From contig NZ_CAMIHZ010000016.1 of assembly GCF_946222305.1 (NCBI RefSeq), positions 1 to 53,347 of the forward strand: a DNA stretch of 53,347 nucleotides. The letters are read 5' to 3'. Position 1 is the first letter of the stretch. Each line of letters opens with the position of its first letter. The DNA is from an uncultured Corynebacterium sp. GTDB taxonomy: Bacteria > Actinomycetota > Actinomycetes > Mycobacteriales > Mycobacteriaceae. The notes below the pieces were generated by a model. It did not search any database. It was not told the origin of the DNA and worked only from the letters and a program-made list of their open reading frames with translations. The translations under genes and the position numbers were made by a program. Below, in pieces: positions 16,801 through 25,618 of this stretch.

Positions 16801-18129
16801 TTACCAGCCACCGAAGGTGCGCTCGAGGCGTTGCGGTTCGTCCACCAGACGCAGCCCAATGTCCTCGGGCGCTTTTGGTTGCCACGGTGTCCGTAGAGCC
16901 GTCCCGCGCGCAGTCGCGATTTTCGTGGCATCCGGCAGCCGCACCCTCCGGTCGGTCACCGTCGCATAGAACGCCTCCTCATCATCCAGCGTATAAGGCT
17001 GTGCCAAGCACACCTCAATACGTGCGCTGTGCTCGCCCGCCGACTGTAGGGATTTTTCTCCTGCCGACTCTTTCTCTTTTCCTCCGACGCCCCCAGCTGC
17101 CTCCCGAACTCGTGGCCCAGTGGCACGCACGCGAGGATCAGCTGCGAATAGCGCTGGAACATCACCCTCCACGTAAACGATGACATCCGCGGCTAGCCAG
17201 CTCGCAATGACGGTTTCCCTTACTCCGGTCTGATTCCATGCTGCGCTGAGAGGTTGATCGCTTGCTGTGCAGACGTACTGGTGCTCGCCGTGTTCTGCGT
17301 CAGCAGCGGGGAGGTAGACGGCAATGTCCGCGGACTCAAAGATTCCGAAACGGGGACGACATATGGGGTGCGTGATCCGCGCCGCCAAAGCTATCGTTTC
17401 CACATTCTTCCGACGGGTGGTTTCTGCGGGATCGGGGAAACGCTTGCCGAAATCGTCTTCGGGGTGAATAGCAATGGCGCCAGGCTCGTGGATGAACGTC
17501 GCACCAGCATTCCAAGCGCGCCAAGCGAATTCCCAATCCTCACCGCCGTATCCGACAAGCGTGGCGTCGAACCCCGAAAGGCTAGAAAAAAACGACCGAG
17601 AGCACACCAAGGCGGCGGAAATGATGAAACGCCAGGAGGTATCGTCCGCGGCGCGGAGGTGATCGGTGTAGCGCCACGCCTCGCGAAGCCAGGCTGGTTC
17701 CTGCCCATCCCGGCCAGTGAGGCGACTACCGACGACAAGCGCGCGGGGATTGCTGCGGACGTGATTCACGGTGGCGCTGAGGAAGCCGGGCTCCGGGCAG
17801 GTATCGCCGTCGAAGAAGGCAAGTACATCCCCGGTTGCCTGCCGTGCCCCGAGGTTGCGGGCAGCAGCAGCGCGAAAACCCAAGTCTGTTTGCCACACCG
17901 TTATGGCTCCCACTTCTTGCAGAACCTTACGCAGATGGGGATCCTCACTAGCCGGGGGAGCGGAGCCATCATCGGCAATGATGACCTCCACATCGCCCAG
18001 ATAATCCTGTGCTGCTACTGCAGCCAAAACCTGCTGTAGCTGCGTTGGGGCGTTGTAGTAGGGGATGACCACGCTGACGCGGGGAAGGTTGTCGAGGTGA
18101 GGGGCATCGGGGTTAGGGGAGAAGCTCAT
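16801..18129 (-). CDS. glycosyltransferase family 2 with C-terminal extra domain
   Basis: The 442-residue protein has an N-terminal GT-A fold: VSVVIPYYN (18-26), nucleotide-sugar motif DDGS (53-56), the metal-binding DGDT (107-110) and the acceptor-side GYGGEDWEF (193-201, with the catalytic ED pair). Residues about 245-442 form an additional domain without a recognised motif, containing a low-complexity Gly/Glu/Lys stretch near 335-355. It is the last gene of a minus-strand operon, 3 nt after the upstream glycosyltransferase. There is no signal peptide and no membrane helix, so it acts in the cytoplasm. The stop codon region is repeated just downstream (CGGGGCTTACC at 16761 and 16795). Sugar and acceptor are unknown. 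Confidence 0.85.
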   Translation of the reverse strand: MSFSPNPDAPHLDNLPRVSVVIPYYNAPTQLQQVLAAVAAQDYLGDVEVIIADDGSAPPASEDPHLRKVLQEVGAITVWQTDLGFRAAAARNLGARQATGDVLAFFDGDTCPEPGFLSATVNHVRSNPRALVVGSRLTGRDGQEPAWLREAWRYTDHLRAADDTSWRFIISAALVCSRSFFSSLSGFDATLVGYGGEDWEFAWRAWNAGATFIHEPGAIAIHPEDDFGKRFPDPAETTRRKNVETIALAARITHPICRPRFGIFESADIAVYLPAADAEHGEHQYVCTASDQPLSAAWNQTGVRETVIASWLAADVIVYVEGDVPALFAADPRVRATGPRVREAAGGVGGKEKESAGEKSLQSAGEHSARIEVCLAQPYTLDDEEAFYATVTDRRVRLPDATKIATARGTALRTPWQPKAPEDIGLRLVDEPQRLERTFGGW

Positions 18130-18132
18130 CGG

Positions 18133-19068
18133 CTATTTCGCTTCCCGATCCAGCAGCCCCGCGCGCGACCACGCTTGGCGCCATAGGTCTGCCACCTCTT
18201 TCCAGCCGTAAATCGGAGTTTCGAGTTGTTGCGGCTCAAACTGGTCGATCGCCTCCCGCCACTGATCTGCCCGTACCAGCGTGATGCGCCCGGGCAACCA
18301 CTGTGCGATCTCCCGGGTATAGGGCGAATCGCTAGCCAGCACATTGCGTCCTGCTCCCAGCCAGGTCATCAACGAACCAGACGCCGAGTAATGCCGGTGT
18401 GCGCACACCGGAACGCTGATTTTTCCGGCTTCTTTAGCGAGCTGGTCATCACTGAGCCACCCGGTGATCTCCGCATGCTTTTCCAAAGTCTTCGCCCACT
18501 GCTCATGCCCTGCGGACACTCCGCCGAGGAATCGCAACTGGTAGTCGGAACCCTCAAGTGCAGCGATGACGTCCTCGTGCCCCTTCCCTGGGTAAATAAA
18601 TCCCAAAATTCCAACTGTGCCCGCCTGCGGGTTGAACTCCGAATCCACACGGGGAATCGGCAATCGGATGATCTCCGGATCGACCGCGGTCTTGTCGAAA
18701 AACGCTGCTTCACTCCGGGAATTCACGGTCACCAGGGTCGCCGCCGCAGCGATTTCTTCGTATGCCCGACGCCGCCTTTCGAACCGTTCCTTTCCCTCCT
18801 TTAGTTGTGGGATGTCATGAAGAGAAAGCGAAAAGGGCCGCTCGGCAACGCGATTCAGCAACGATGTCACCGCCTCGTCGGGAGAAGGGCCGAAGAGATG
18901 GTCGGTGAACGTGATGTGCAGCGGTTCGTGCTCTGCGACGGGCAACGGTGTACCTCCCGTGGCATCGAATTCGACTTCTCGGATGACAGTCGCGCTCACC
19001 GCAGTGGCGAGTTGTTGGGCGTAAACCGTCACTCCATGGCCTTCGGGGCCCACCACTAAATGCTTCAT
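18133..19068 (-). CDS. GT-B glycosyltransferase (GT4-like)
   Basis: The 311-residue protein opens with VVGPEGHGVTVYAQQLA, the glycine-rich first loop of GT-B enzymes, and has a second Rossmann half starting at GILGFIYPGKGHEDVIAAL, typical of the donor-binding domain of GT4 proteins. The usual EX7E motif is not obvious; the region PVCAHRHYSASGSLMTWLGAGRNVLASD occupies that place, so catalysis may be altered. It overlaps the WcbI-like gene upstream by 4 nt (ATGA) and ends 3 nt before the GT2 gene, so the three are translationally coupled. Function is inferred from fold only. Confidence 0.75.
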   Translation of the reverse strand: MKHLVVGPEGHGVTVYAQQLATAVSATVIREVEFDATGGTPLPVAEHEPLHITFTDHLFGPSPDEAVTSLLNRVAERPFSLSLHDIPQLKEGKERFERRRRAYEEIAAAATLVTVNSRSEAAFFDKTAVDPEIIRLPIPRVDSEFNPQAGTVGILGFIYPGKGHEDVIAALEGSDYQLRFLGGVSAGHEQWAKTLEKHAEITGWLSDDQLAKEAGKISVPVCAHRHYSASGSLMTWLGAGRNVLASDSPYTREIAQWLPGRITLVRADQWREAIDQFEPQQLETPIYGWKEVADLWRQAWSRAGLLDREAK

Positions 19069-19922
19069 CCCATCAACCCCAAATTCTCGATCCGTTTGGC
19101 GTGCCGTCGAAGCCCATGCTCGACCAGTCGAGGGCGTTGCCGGTAAAACTCCAGTTGCTCACTCGTGATGAGGTCATGATCAATAGGACCATCTGCGCGT
19201 GTCTTCCAGTAGTCTCTACCCGCGATAGCAGTTGAATCGACGCCCAACGCATCCGCGGATTCGGCCAGCACGGGGGCGTCAAGTTCCCCCAACATCTCGC
19301 AGCCCGGCGGAGTCACCGAAGCATCGGGTATGCCGAGGCGGCGCAAAACCCCCGCGGCTAGTGTTTGCAGGGTTTCATTGTTTGGGTGATTGACGGTATG
19401 CCACACGGGGTTGGTTTCTAGGAAGTCGGAAATGACCACCGCGCCGTGGCGGCGCTCTCGATCGCGCATCTGCCTCACGGACATGGCTGCGGACCGCCGG
19501 AGCGCATCGGCACCTGCGATGCGCGCAGGGTAGTTGCCCTTGCCGGCAGCCGCGACCAGAAGACGCAGGTCATGGTATGGGACAACCGGTGGATTCAGGG
19601 AGCTATCTTCCGGATCCCGAATGATGGCCTGGTAGGGCATGAGCCCGTCGAAACGCAGAACCGGCACTACGACCTTCTTCACATGCGCGGGAACCTGTGC
19701 GAACGTCTGGGCGGTGCCTACTGGCAGACCCCGGTAATCATCATGAATGGGCTGAGAAACCACCACATCGGTTCGCTGCAACATCTCGCGGAACCAAGGC
19801 ATGTCCTCCGCGGTGAGTTCATGCACGGGAGGGATGCGAACGGATTCGAAGCGACCGGTGCTCATGAGTAGCTTGCGCAGAGATTCCGCTTGGCAGTTTC
19901 CGATGACGGTAAGGGTAGGCAT
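19065..19922 (-). CDS. WcbI-like polysaccharide biosynthesis protein
   Basis: The 285-residue protein has the motif VIGNCQAESLRKLL at its N terminus and NHPNNETLQTLA in the C-terminal half. Both are hallmarks of the WcbI family, a CoA-binding enzyme of Burkholderia capsule synthesis thought to be an acyl- or acetyltransferase. It is the first gene of the minus-strand operon. ATG 19922 follows TACATT by 7 nt; a TTG three codons earlier (19931) is possible but overlaps that box. The presence of this family beside glycosyltransferases argues that the product glycan is acyl-modified. The family assignment is from motif memory. Confidence 0.72.
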   Translation of the reverse strand: MPTLTVIGNCQAESLRKLLMSTGRFESVRIPPVHELTAEDMPWFREMLQRTDVVVSQPIHDDYRGLPVGTAQTFAQVPAHVKKVVVPVLRFDGLMPYQAIIRDPEDSSLNPPVVPYHDLRLLVAAAGKGNYPARIAGADALRRSAAMSVRQMRDRERRHGAVVISDFLETNPVWHTVNHPNNETLQTLAAGVLRRLGIPDASVTPPGCEMLGELDAPVLAESADALGVDSTAIAGRDYWKTRADGPIDHDLITSEQLEFYRQRPRLVEHGLRRHAKRIENLGLMG

Positions 19923-20106
19923 GGCCTCCAATGTAGCTAAGGGCCCGGACAGGACTGTTGCTGCAAACCTCTAGCCCCACGCCTGTGAGTGGCCACTGCG
20001 AGACGAGGGCTTTTTCAGTAAATTGGAATGTTTGTGAAGAGTTTTAGGCGTCGACTTGCGCCGTTTATCGCCTATTCCCCAGGGGGTGTTGATCGTTGAT
20101 CGCCGC

Positions 20107-21099
20107 GTGAGGGTGCTATCGATTCCCGCCGAGCACCCCTACCCGCAAGCCATCAAACCCAGCAACGCGGACTATCTGGAAGACCCCGACATCGACGGGA
20201 ACTGGTGGCCCCATCCTGCCCTTGAGGCGGAATACTGGGACCAGTTCAGCGCCAAGGACATCCCGGCCGATCTGGTGCACGTGCACTTCGGTTTTGAGCA
20301 TCGCACGCCTCAGCAGATTCAAGAATTCGTCGATGCACTGCCCGTCCCGCTGGTGCTAACGGTGCACGACTTGGAAAACCCGCACCTCACCACATTCGCC
20401 GAGCAACAGGAGCACCATGAGCGCCTGCGGATCCTCATTCGCGCTGCCGAAGCCGTCACCACACTGACCGATCTGGCTGCTGATCGCCTGCGCCAAGAGC
20501 TCGGCGCCACGTCTGTTACGGTGATGCCCCATCCCGCCATCACCCGCACTAGGCCGGAATCTCCCCGCGACCCGGTCCCTGCGGTCTTCCTAAAATCCCT
20601 GCGCAACAACGTTATTTCTGACCCGCAGTTCTATCTCGACGTGGCAGCGGCTACAGGTTTGCGGGTCTATCTTCACTCCGACGCCGCCACGGATTCCCTC
20701 CGAACCGCCCTCAATGGCAAGGTCGACCTGCGCGTGCATAAGCCTTTCAGTGATGCTGAACTGCACCGCGAAGTCGCTTCGGGTACGACCTGCCTATTGC
20801 CCTACGTGCGGGGAACCCACTCGGGATGGCTGGAAATGTGCCGCGATATGGGCACGACGGTGGTCGCACCCGACGTGGGGTGCTATTTCGGCCAGGCAGA
20901 CTGCCCGGAGGCGGTAGAAACGTACCGCGCAGGTGATGCGCAGTCTGCGATCGCGGCCCTCCAGCGGCAGGTTAAGCGTGGCTCCATCCCATATCAGGGC
21001 GATCGGGACCGGCAACTTGCACAGATTCACGACTTCCAGGCGAACTTGTACAACCGTTTGCAGGACATCACGTTGAAGGAAAAGAGGTCGACGGCATGA
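20107..21099 (+). CDS. GT-B fold glycosyltransferase, first of a three-gene operon
   Basis: The protein of about 330 residues starts RVLSIPAEHPYPQAI and shows LVHVHFGFEHRT and LVLTVHDLENPH, the strand-turn motifs of the N-terminal half of GT4-type enzymes. The donor half includes PVPAVFLKSLRNN and a GTTCLLPYVRGTHSGWLEM segment that resembles the acidic EX7E region. The start is uncertain: GTG 20107 (six nt after GTTGAT), GTG 20113, GTG 20086 with AGGGG before it, or TTG 20056. It is divergent from the WcbI-like gene across about 180 bp. The next gene overlaps it by 4 nt. Cytoplasmic; substrate unknown. Confidence 0.72.
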   Translation: MRVLSIPAEHPYPQAIKPSNADYLEDPDIDGNWWPHPALEAEYWDQFSAKDIPADLVHVHFGFEHRTPQQIQEFVDALPVPLVLTVHDLENPHLTTFAEQQEHHERLRILIRAAEAVTTLTDLAADRLRQELGATSVTVMPHPAITRTRPESPRDPVPAVFLKSLRNNVISDPQFYLDVAAATGLRVYLHSDAATDSLRTALNGKVDLRVHKPFSDAELHREVASGTTCLLPYVRGTHSGWLEMCRDMGTTVVAPDVGCYFGQADCPEAVETYRAGDAQSAIAALQRQVKRGSIPYQGDRDRQLAQIHDFQANLYNRLQDITLKEKRSTA

Positions 21100-22199
21100 C
21101 TTTCACACTGGCTGTGCCGGCGAACTTCGACCATCAACGTCCGTTACGCATCGCTTTCGTCGCGCCATCTCGGTATCCGATCCGTCAGCCCTATGCCGGA
21201 GGGCTGGAAGCGTTTTGCGGAACAATGGTGCGGGCCTTACGCGATCAGGGCCACACCGTCGATCTTTACGCTGCCGAGGGGTCCGTCGGTCATCGCTTGG
21301 ACATGCAGCTGCCGGGAGTGGATTGGGGCGATAACCCGGAACAAACCATCGACACCGGCTATCCAGCTGGCGAAAGGGAAAAAGAAGACCGCGCCTTCAT
21401 TGCCCTGCGCAATCACCTGTTGAGTCAGGACTACGACGTGGTGCACAACAACTCGCTTAGCCCATGGATGTTCCCTTCAGCACAATCCCGCGAATACTTG
21501 CCGATGGTGACCACCTTGCACACCCCGCAATTGCCGGAGATGCAGGAGGCCATTACTCATGCGGGATACGCAGCGGGCGCCTTCGCTGCCGTCAGTCACA
21601 CCACGAGTGCAGAATGGGCGACCCCATCCACAGTGGAGGTAGTACCCAACGGGGTGAACGTTCGCGAGTGGTCCCTGGGCCCTGGAGGTACGTCTGCTGT
21701 GTGGTTCGGCCGTTTAGTCCCAGAAAAAGGTGCTCACCTGGCTATTGATGCTTGCCGGGAGCGCGGACTGCCATTGATCCTGGCTGGTCGCAAGGGGGAC
21801 CATGAATATTTCGACCGCGAGATTGCCCCACGCCTTCACCATCCCGAGGTGCAGTGGATTGGCGAATTGCCACACGAGAAACTCCGCGATCTCGTCGGGC
21901 AGTGCGCCCTCACGGTTGTCACGCCCCGCTGGGAGGAGCCATTCGGCCTCGTGGCTTTCGAATCCATGGCCTGCGGCACCCCGGTAGCCGCATTCGCTAG
22001 GGGAGGGCTCGCCGAACTTCTCGACGATGCCCCGGCATGCCTCGCCCGCGCAGAGACGGTTGAAGCATTGGCCAATGCCATTGACCGGGCCCAGCAGCTC
22101 GATCGTTTCGAGGTACGCGACTGGGTTGTCGCCCGGCATTCACTGTCCCAAACCGCGCGCCGTTATACGCAGCTGTACCGGGAGGTGATGGTGCGATGA
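21096..22199 (+). CDS. glycosyltransferase family 4
   Basis: The 367-residue protein has the GT4 plan. The N-terminal loop YAGGLEAFCGTMVRAL binds the acceptor side. The second half begins VWFGRLVPEKGAHLAID. The EX7E motif reads EEPFGLVAFE and is followed by SMACGTPVAAFARGG, which contacts the nucleotide-sugar. Relatives include mannosyl- and glucosyltransferases of phosphatidylinositol mannosides, mycothiol and capsules. It overlaps both neighbours by 4 nt (ATGA), so all three plus-strand genes form one coupled unit. The donor cannot be deduced. Confidence 0.88.
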   Translation: MTFTLAVPANFDHQRPLRIAFVAPSRYPIRQPYAGGLEAFCGTMVRALRDQGHTVDLYAAEGSVGHRLDMQLPGVDWGDNPEQTIDTGYPAGEREKEDRAFIALRNHLLSQDYDVVHNNSLSPWMFPSAQSREYLPMVTTLHTPQLPEMQEAITHAGYAAGAFAAVSHTTSAEWATPSTVEVVPNGVNVREWSLGPGGTSAVWFGRLVPEKGAHLAIDACRERGLPLILAGRKGDHEYFDREIAPRLHHPEVQWIGELPHEKLRDLVGQCALTVVTPRWEEPFGLVAFESMACGTPVAAFARGGLAELLDDAPACLARAETVEALANAIDRAQQLDRFEVRDWVVARHSLSQTARRYTQLYREVMVR

Positions 22200-24082
22200 G
22201 CGGCGATTCTGAGTTGCGACGTGATCGGGTGATGAGCGGCGATGGCACGATGACCACCCCAGTCATCGGAATCTACGCACACCATCATGGATCTGGGCAC
22301 ATGTTCCGGTGCCGAGAAATCGCTCGTGAGCTTGAATCCTTGGGTTTCCGTGTCACCATTTTCTCCACCGCCAAAGGCGCAGACATCACCTTGGCCGACG
22401 ACGCTCCCGATACACGCCCGACCGATTCACCCACACCCGATGAGGGCCACCCCACGTGGCGAAACATCACCGCGGGAGGCACAGCCCACTACGCTCCACC
22501 ACACCACCAGGGGCTGCAAGATCGCTTCGCGGTCCTCGCCCGGTGGATCGCGGACAATCGTCCCGCAGCTTTCTACGTGGACGTCTCTGCCGAAGTAACC
22601 TCGTTTGTTCGCCTCATGGGGGTCCCAGTCGCCACCATCGCCATGCCGGGGATCCGCGATGATGTCCCGCATCAGGCGGCCTACCAACGGGCTGACGCCA
22701 TTATCGCCGCTTGGCCGTCGTGGGTTGCTTTACCTTCATATTTGACGCCCCACGCATCCCGCGTCCACGCCGTCGGCGGGATCTCTCGACTGAGCCCCCG
22801 CGGCGATGGTGGGGAGCAATGCCAAGTCAAAGATAGTCCGCACACAGTGGTGGTCATGGCTGGCCAAGGTGGCTCCACATGGTCATCCGGGGACTGGGAG
22901 AAAGTCCAACGGGCTTGCGCAGACTGGGAATTTATCCACTTGGGCGGAGACCAGCGCGTGGACGACCCCACGGAGGTTTTAGAAACGGCAGATGTCGCCG
23001 TCATCGCAGGCGGGCAGAACTCGGTGGCAGATGTCGCGGCCCTCGGGGTGCCAGCTGTCGTGTTGCCACAGCCTCGCCCATTTGCCGAACAGGCCTGGAC
23101 TGCGAAGGAGCTTGACCGCGCGGGGTTGGCAACCGTGGCCATGGCATTTCCCGCGCCCAAAGATTGGCCTGCGTTGTTGGAAAACGCCGCTGATTCTGAG
23201 CCTGAGTGGCACCGGTGGGAGACCGCGGGGGCTGCTCGCCGCGCGGCTCTCGCAGTTGCAGAAATGACGCAGCGGCATGCAGTCGAAAACGTAGGAAAAC
23301 CACGGATAGCGGTCATCACGCTGACGAATCTGGTTCGTGTGAACCATGTGCACAACCAGTTGGGACTCATGCCGCTGGGCGTCAAGCACTTCACTGTTGC
23401 TCTCGCGGATGTCGAGCTGGTGCGGCGTGCACTGCCTGGGTCCACGGTGGTGGCGGCACCGAGTAATAACCTCGCGGCCGCGCGAAATTTCGGAGCGCGT
23501 GTAGCCATTGAACATGGCGCCGACCGGTTGATTTTTTTGGATGCGGACTGCGTGGCGTCGAACCAAATGATCGACCGCTACCTGCAAGCCCTCGACAGCA
23601 ATCCGCAAGCCGTGTTGGCCGGTCCGGTGACGTATATGAAGCCGGGAGAGTTGCGAACGAGTGAACCCGATCCGCATCCCGCTCGGCCGAATCCGCCGGC
23701 CGGTGAGCTGGTGCGGGCGGATAACTACGACTTGTTTTGGTCGCTGTCTTTTGCAGTGACGGCTGAGACGTGGGGCGCGATCGAGGCTCAGTTTGGCGGT
23801 TTTGATACCGGGTACACCGGGTACGGCGGTGAAGATACGGATTTTGCGGCGAACCTGCGGACTCACGGTTTCGAACTGTGGTGGGTTGGGGGAGCGCATG
23901 CTTACCACCAGTGGCACCCGGTTTCTTCTCCGCCGTGGGAACACTTAGAGGATATTGTGCGGAACGCGCAGATCTTCTACGAGAAATGGGGACGCTGGCC
24001 TATGGAGGGGTGGCTGGAGGCGTTCGCTGAAGAAGGCGCTGTGGAATTCGTTGCTGGTCGGTGGCGCGTGGCAAACCGGTAG
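22196..24082 (+). CDS. fused GT-B (MurG/GT28-like) plus GT2 glycosyltransferase
   Basis: The 628-residue protein joins two catalytic modules. Residues about 20-360 are GT-B: GIYAHHHGSGHMFRCREIA is the MurG-like N-terminal glycine loop, and AGGQNSVADVAALGVPAVV with PQPRPFAEQ is the donor-binding signature of GT28 enzymes. Residues about 370-628 are GT-A family 2: NNLAAARNFG, the metal motif FLDADC, and TGYGGEDTDFAANL with the catalytic ED pair. The same GYGGED text occurs in the GT2 gene at 16801-18129, so the two GT-A modules may be related. It overlaps the preceding GT4 gene by 4 nt. In-frame starts at 22232 and 22250 are possible and would drop only the charged N-terminal end. A two-step transfer by one polypeptide is the natural inference. 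Confidence 0.82.
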   Translation: MSGDSELRRDRVMSGDGTMTTPVIGIYAHHHGSGHMFRCREIARELESLGFRVTIFSTAKGADITLADDAPDTRPTDSPTPDEGHPTWRNITAGGTAHYAPPHHQGLQDRFAVLARWIADNRPAAFYVDVSAEVTSFVRLMGVPVATIAMPGIRDDVPHQAAYQRADAIIAAWPSWVALPSYLTPHASRVHAVGGISRLSPRGDGGEQCQVKDSPHTVVVMAGQGGSTWSSGDWEKVQRACADWEFIHLGGDQRVDDPTEVLETADVAVIAGGQNSVADVAALGVPAVVLPQPRPFAEQAWTAKELDRAGLATVAMAFPAPKDWPALLENAADSEPEWHRWETAGAARRAALAVAEMTQRHAVENVGKPRIAVITLTNLVRVNHVHNQLGLMPLGVKHFTVALADVELVRRALPGSTVVAAPSNNLAAARNFGARVAIEHGADRLIFLDADCVASNQMIDRYLQALDSNPQAVLAGPVTYMKPGELRTSEPDPHPARPNPPAGELVRADNYDLFWSLSFAVTAETWGAIEAQFGGFDTGYTGYGGEDTDFAANLRTHGFELWWVGGAHAYHQWHPVSSPPWEHLEDIVRNAQIFYEKWGRWPMEGWLEAFAEEGAVEFVAGRWRVANR

Positions 24083-24231
24083 GGGTGCAGTGACCGTTTA
24101 CCAGTGTCAGTTGCGGGGGAGCTGCGCTGGCAATGCAGTGCGTGGTGGGATCTGGAACCTTGCACGTCCCGAAGGTTACGCGCCGGATAACCTCCCCAGT
24201 TTTGTCGCCCTAGCGTTCTAAGATGGGCGAT

Positions 24232-25533
24232 GTGACTGATGAGACTAAGCGTAACCGCAACCGAAAGACCGAACCGGGTGTAGCGAAGCCGGCCGGCCGC
24301 ATGGAGGCGGACGACCTCTTCGCAGATGACACCTCCGATATCGACGTGCCTGTGTACCGAAAGGACAGCACCGCGGGGGCCGTGGCAGGTGAAGCTGCTG
24401 CGAATAGGCCTCGGCGGGATATCTACGACGTGCTGGGGCGGGCACGGCCGCAGCGAATTTCTCCGCAGCGCCCAGAGCCGGCGAAGTCTGCACCAGAAAA
24501 GAATGACACGGCAGCACTGGATCTGGGCAAGGAGGAAAAGCCCGGACGTGTTGAGAAGGCCGCCGGGGCCCAGTCGGTGGATTCCAAGCGGGTGGATTCG
24601 CAGCCCAGCGATACGGCCCGAGTTGGCGGCGCTGCTGTAGCGGGTGATGCGGTGCGGGAAGAGGTTGCGCGGGCAGGCCACAAGGACACCGCTAACCGCG
24701 CGGAAGCACCGACGGAGAAATTCGAGAATTCCGGAGACCAAAGCTCCCGTGAATCTGCTGATGAGGTGCCGGTTGAAACTGCACCCCGAGGTGCTAAGGC
24801 TTCCAAGCTGGCCGCGTCCGCCGGTGAGCAGCCGACGACCGTCATCCCTGCAACCAAGGGTGCAAAGGACGTTGCTGTCGATCGTGACCTCGTGCGGGAA
24901 GAGCCCAAGCCGCTACCAGAGGATCGCGCCGTGGTTGATGGCGAGGAAGCTGAGGCTCGTCCGGCAGATGCCGAGGCTGTCGACCGCGAAACTGATGTAG
25001 AGGTCCGCGCCCACGATAAGCGCGGTACCACTGGTTTCGGTTTGTTCCTGCTTCGCCTCGTAGCAGGCGCACTTTTATTGATTTATGGTTTGCAGACCCT
25101 CTTCGCGTTTGGGGGCAACCCAGGCCTGAACACGTTTGAAGGTTTGCTGAATCAGTACAAGTTCGCTGACTTGCTGGCCGTTGGACTTTCTATCGGCCAA
25201 GTCGTAGCCGGTGGCTTGCTGATCCTCGGGCTTCTTACTCCCGTGGGTGCTGCTGTTGGCGCGATTGTCAGTGCTTTCCTCGCCGGGCACTACATGGGAG
25301 CGTCGGGCGGAAACCTATGGCCATACGCATTGAGTCCTCAAACCCAGCTCTGGGGATTGCTGGCATTGATCTGCATGGCCCTAATCTTCACCGGCCCAGG
25401 CCGCATCTCTCTGGACCGTAACCGTGGATGGGCACGCCGTCCTCTGGCCTCCGCATGGGTTTTCGCCATCATCGCGATCGCTGGTGCCGCAGCTGTATGG
25501 CTGGTGGTTGGGGGAGGAAACCCTATTCACTAA
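24232..25533 (+). CDS. DoxX-family membrane protein with long disordered N terminus
   Basis: The 433-residue protein has two parts. Residues 1 to about 265 are hydrophilic and low in complexity, rich in Glu, Asp, Lys, Arg and Ala. The last 165 residues contain four transmembrane helices of the DoxX type (GFGLFLLRLVAGALLLIYGLQ, then ADLLAVGLSIGQVVAGGLL and LLTPVGAAVGAIVSAF). DoxX proteins take part in thiol/oxidant handling in mycobacteria, but this is far from proven for all members. GTG 24232 is preferred to ATG 24223 because TAAGAT (24219-24224) ends 7 nt before it, exactly as at gatB. A strong bidirectional terminator follows. Confidence 0.8.
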   Translation: MTDETKRNRNRKTEPGVAKPAGRMEADDLFADDTSDIDVPVYRKDSTAGAVAGEAAANRPRRDIYDVLGRARPQRISPQRPEPAKSAPEKNDTAALDLGKEEKPGRVEKAAGAQSVDSKRVDSQPSDTARVGGAAVAGDAVREEVARAGHKDTANRAEAPTEKFENSGDQSSRESADEVPVETAPRGAKASKLAASAGEQPTTVIPATKGAKDVAVDRDLVREEPKPLPEDRAVVDGEEAEARPADAEAVDRETDVEVRAHDKRGTTGFGLFLLRLVAGALLLIYGLQTLFAFGGNPGLNTFEGLLNQYKFADLLAVGLSIGQVVAGGLLILGLLTPVGAAVGAIVSAFLAGHYMGASGGNLWPYALSPQTQLWGLLALICMALIFTGPGRISLDRNRGWARRPLASAWVFAIIAIAGAAAVWLVVGGGNPIH

Positions 25534-25590
25534 CCCCTGGTAACGAGAACCCCTAGTAGCGAAGCTGCTAGATCCACGCCAAAACTGCTG

Positions 25591-25618
25591 AAACGCTCCG
25601 GGTAATCCCGGAGCGTTT
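25591..25618. terminator. bidirectional terminator, doxX gene / lysE
   Basis: AAACGCTCCGGG-TAAT-CCCGGAGCGTTT is a perfect 12-bp stem with a 4-nt loop, with A-runs on one side and T-runs on the other, so it can end transcripts from both the plus-strand DoxX gene and the minus-strand lysE gene. The lysE stop codon lies directly beside it. Confidence 0.92.
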
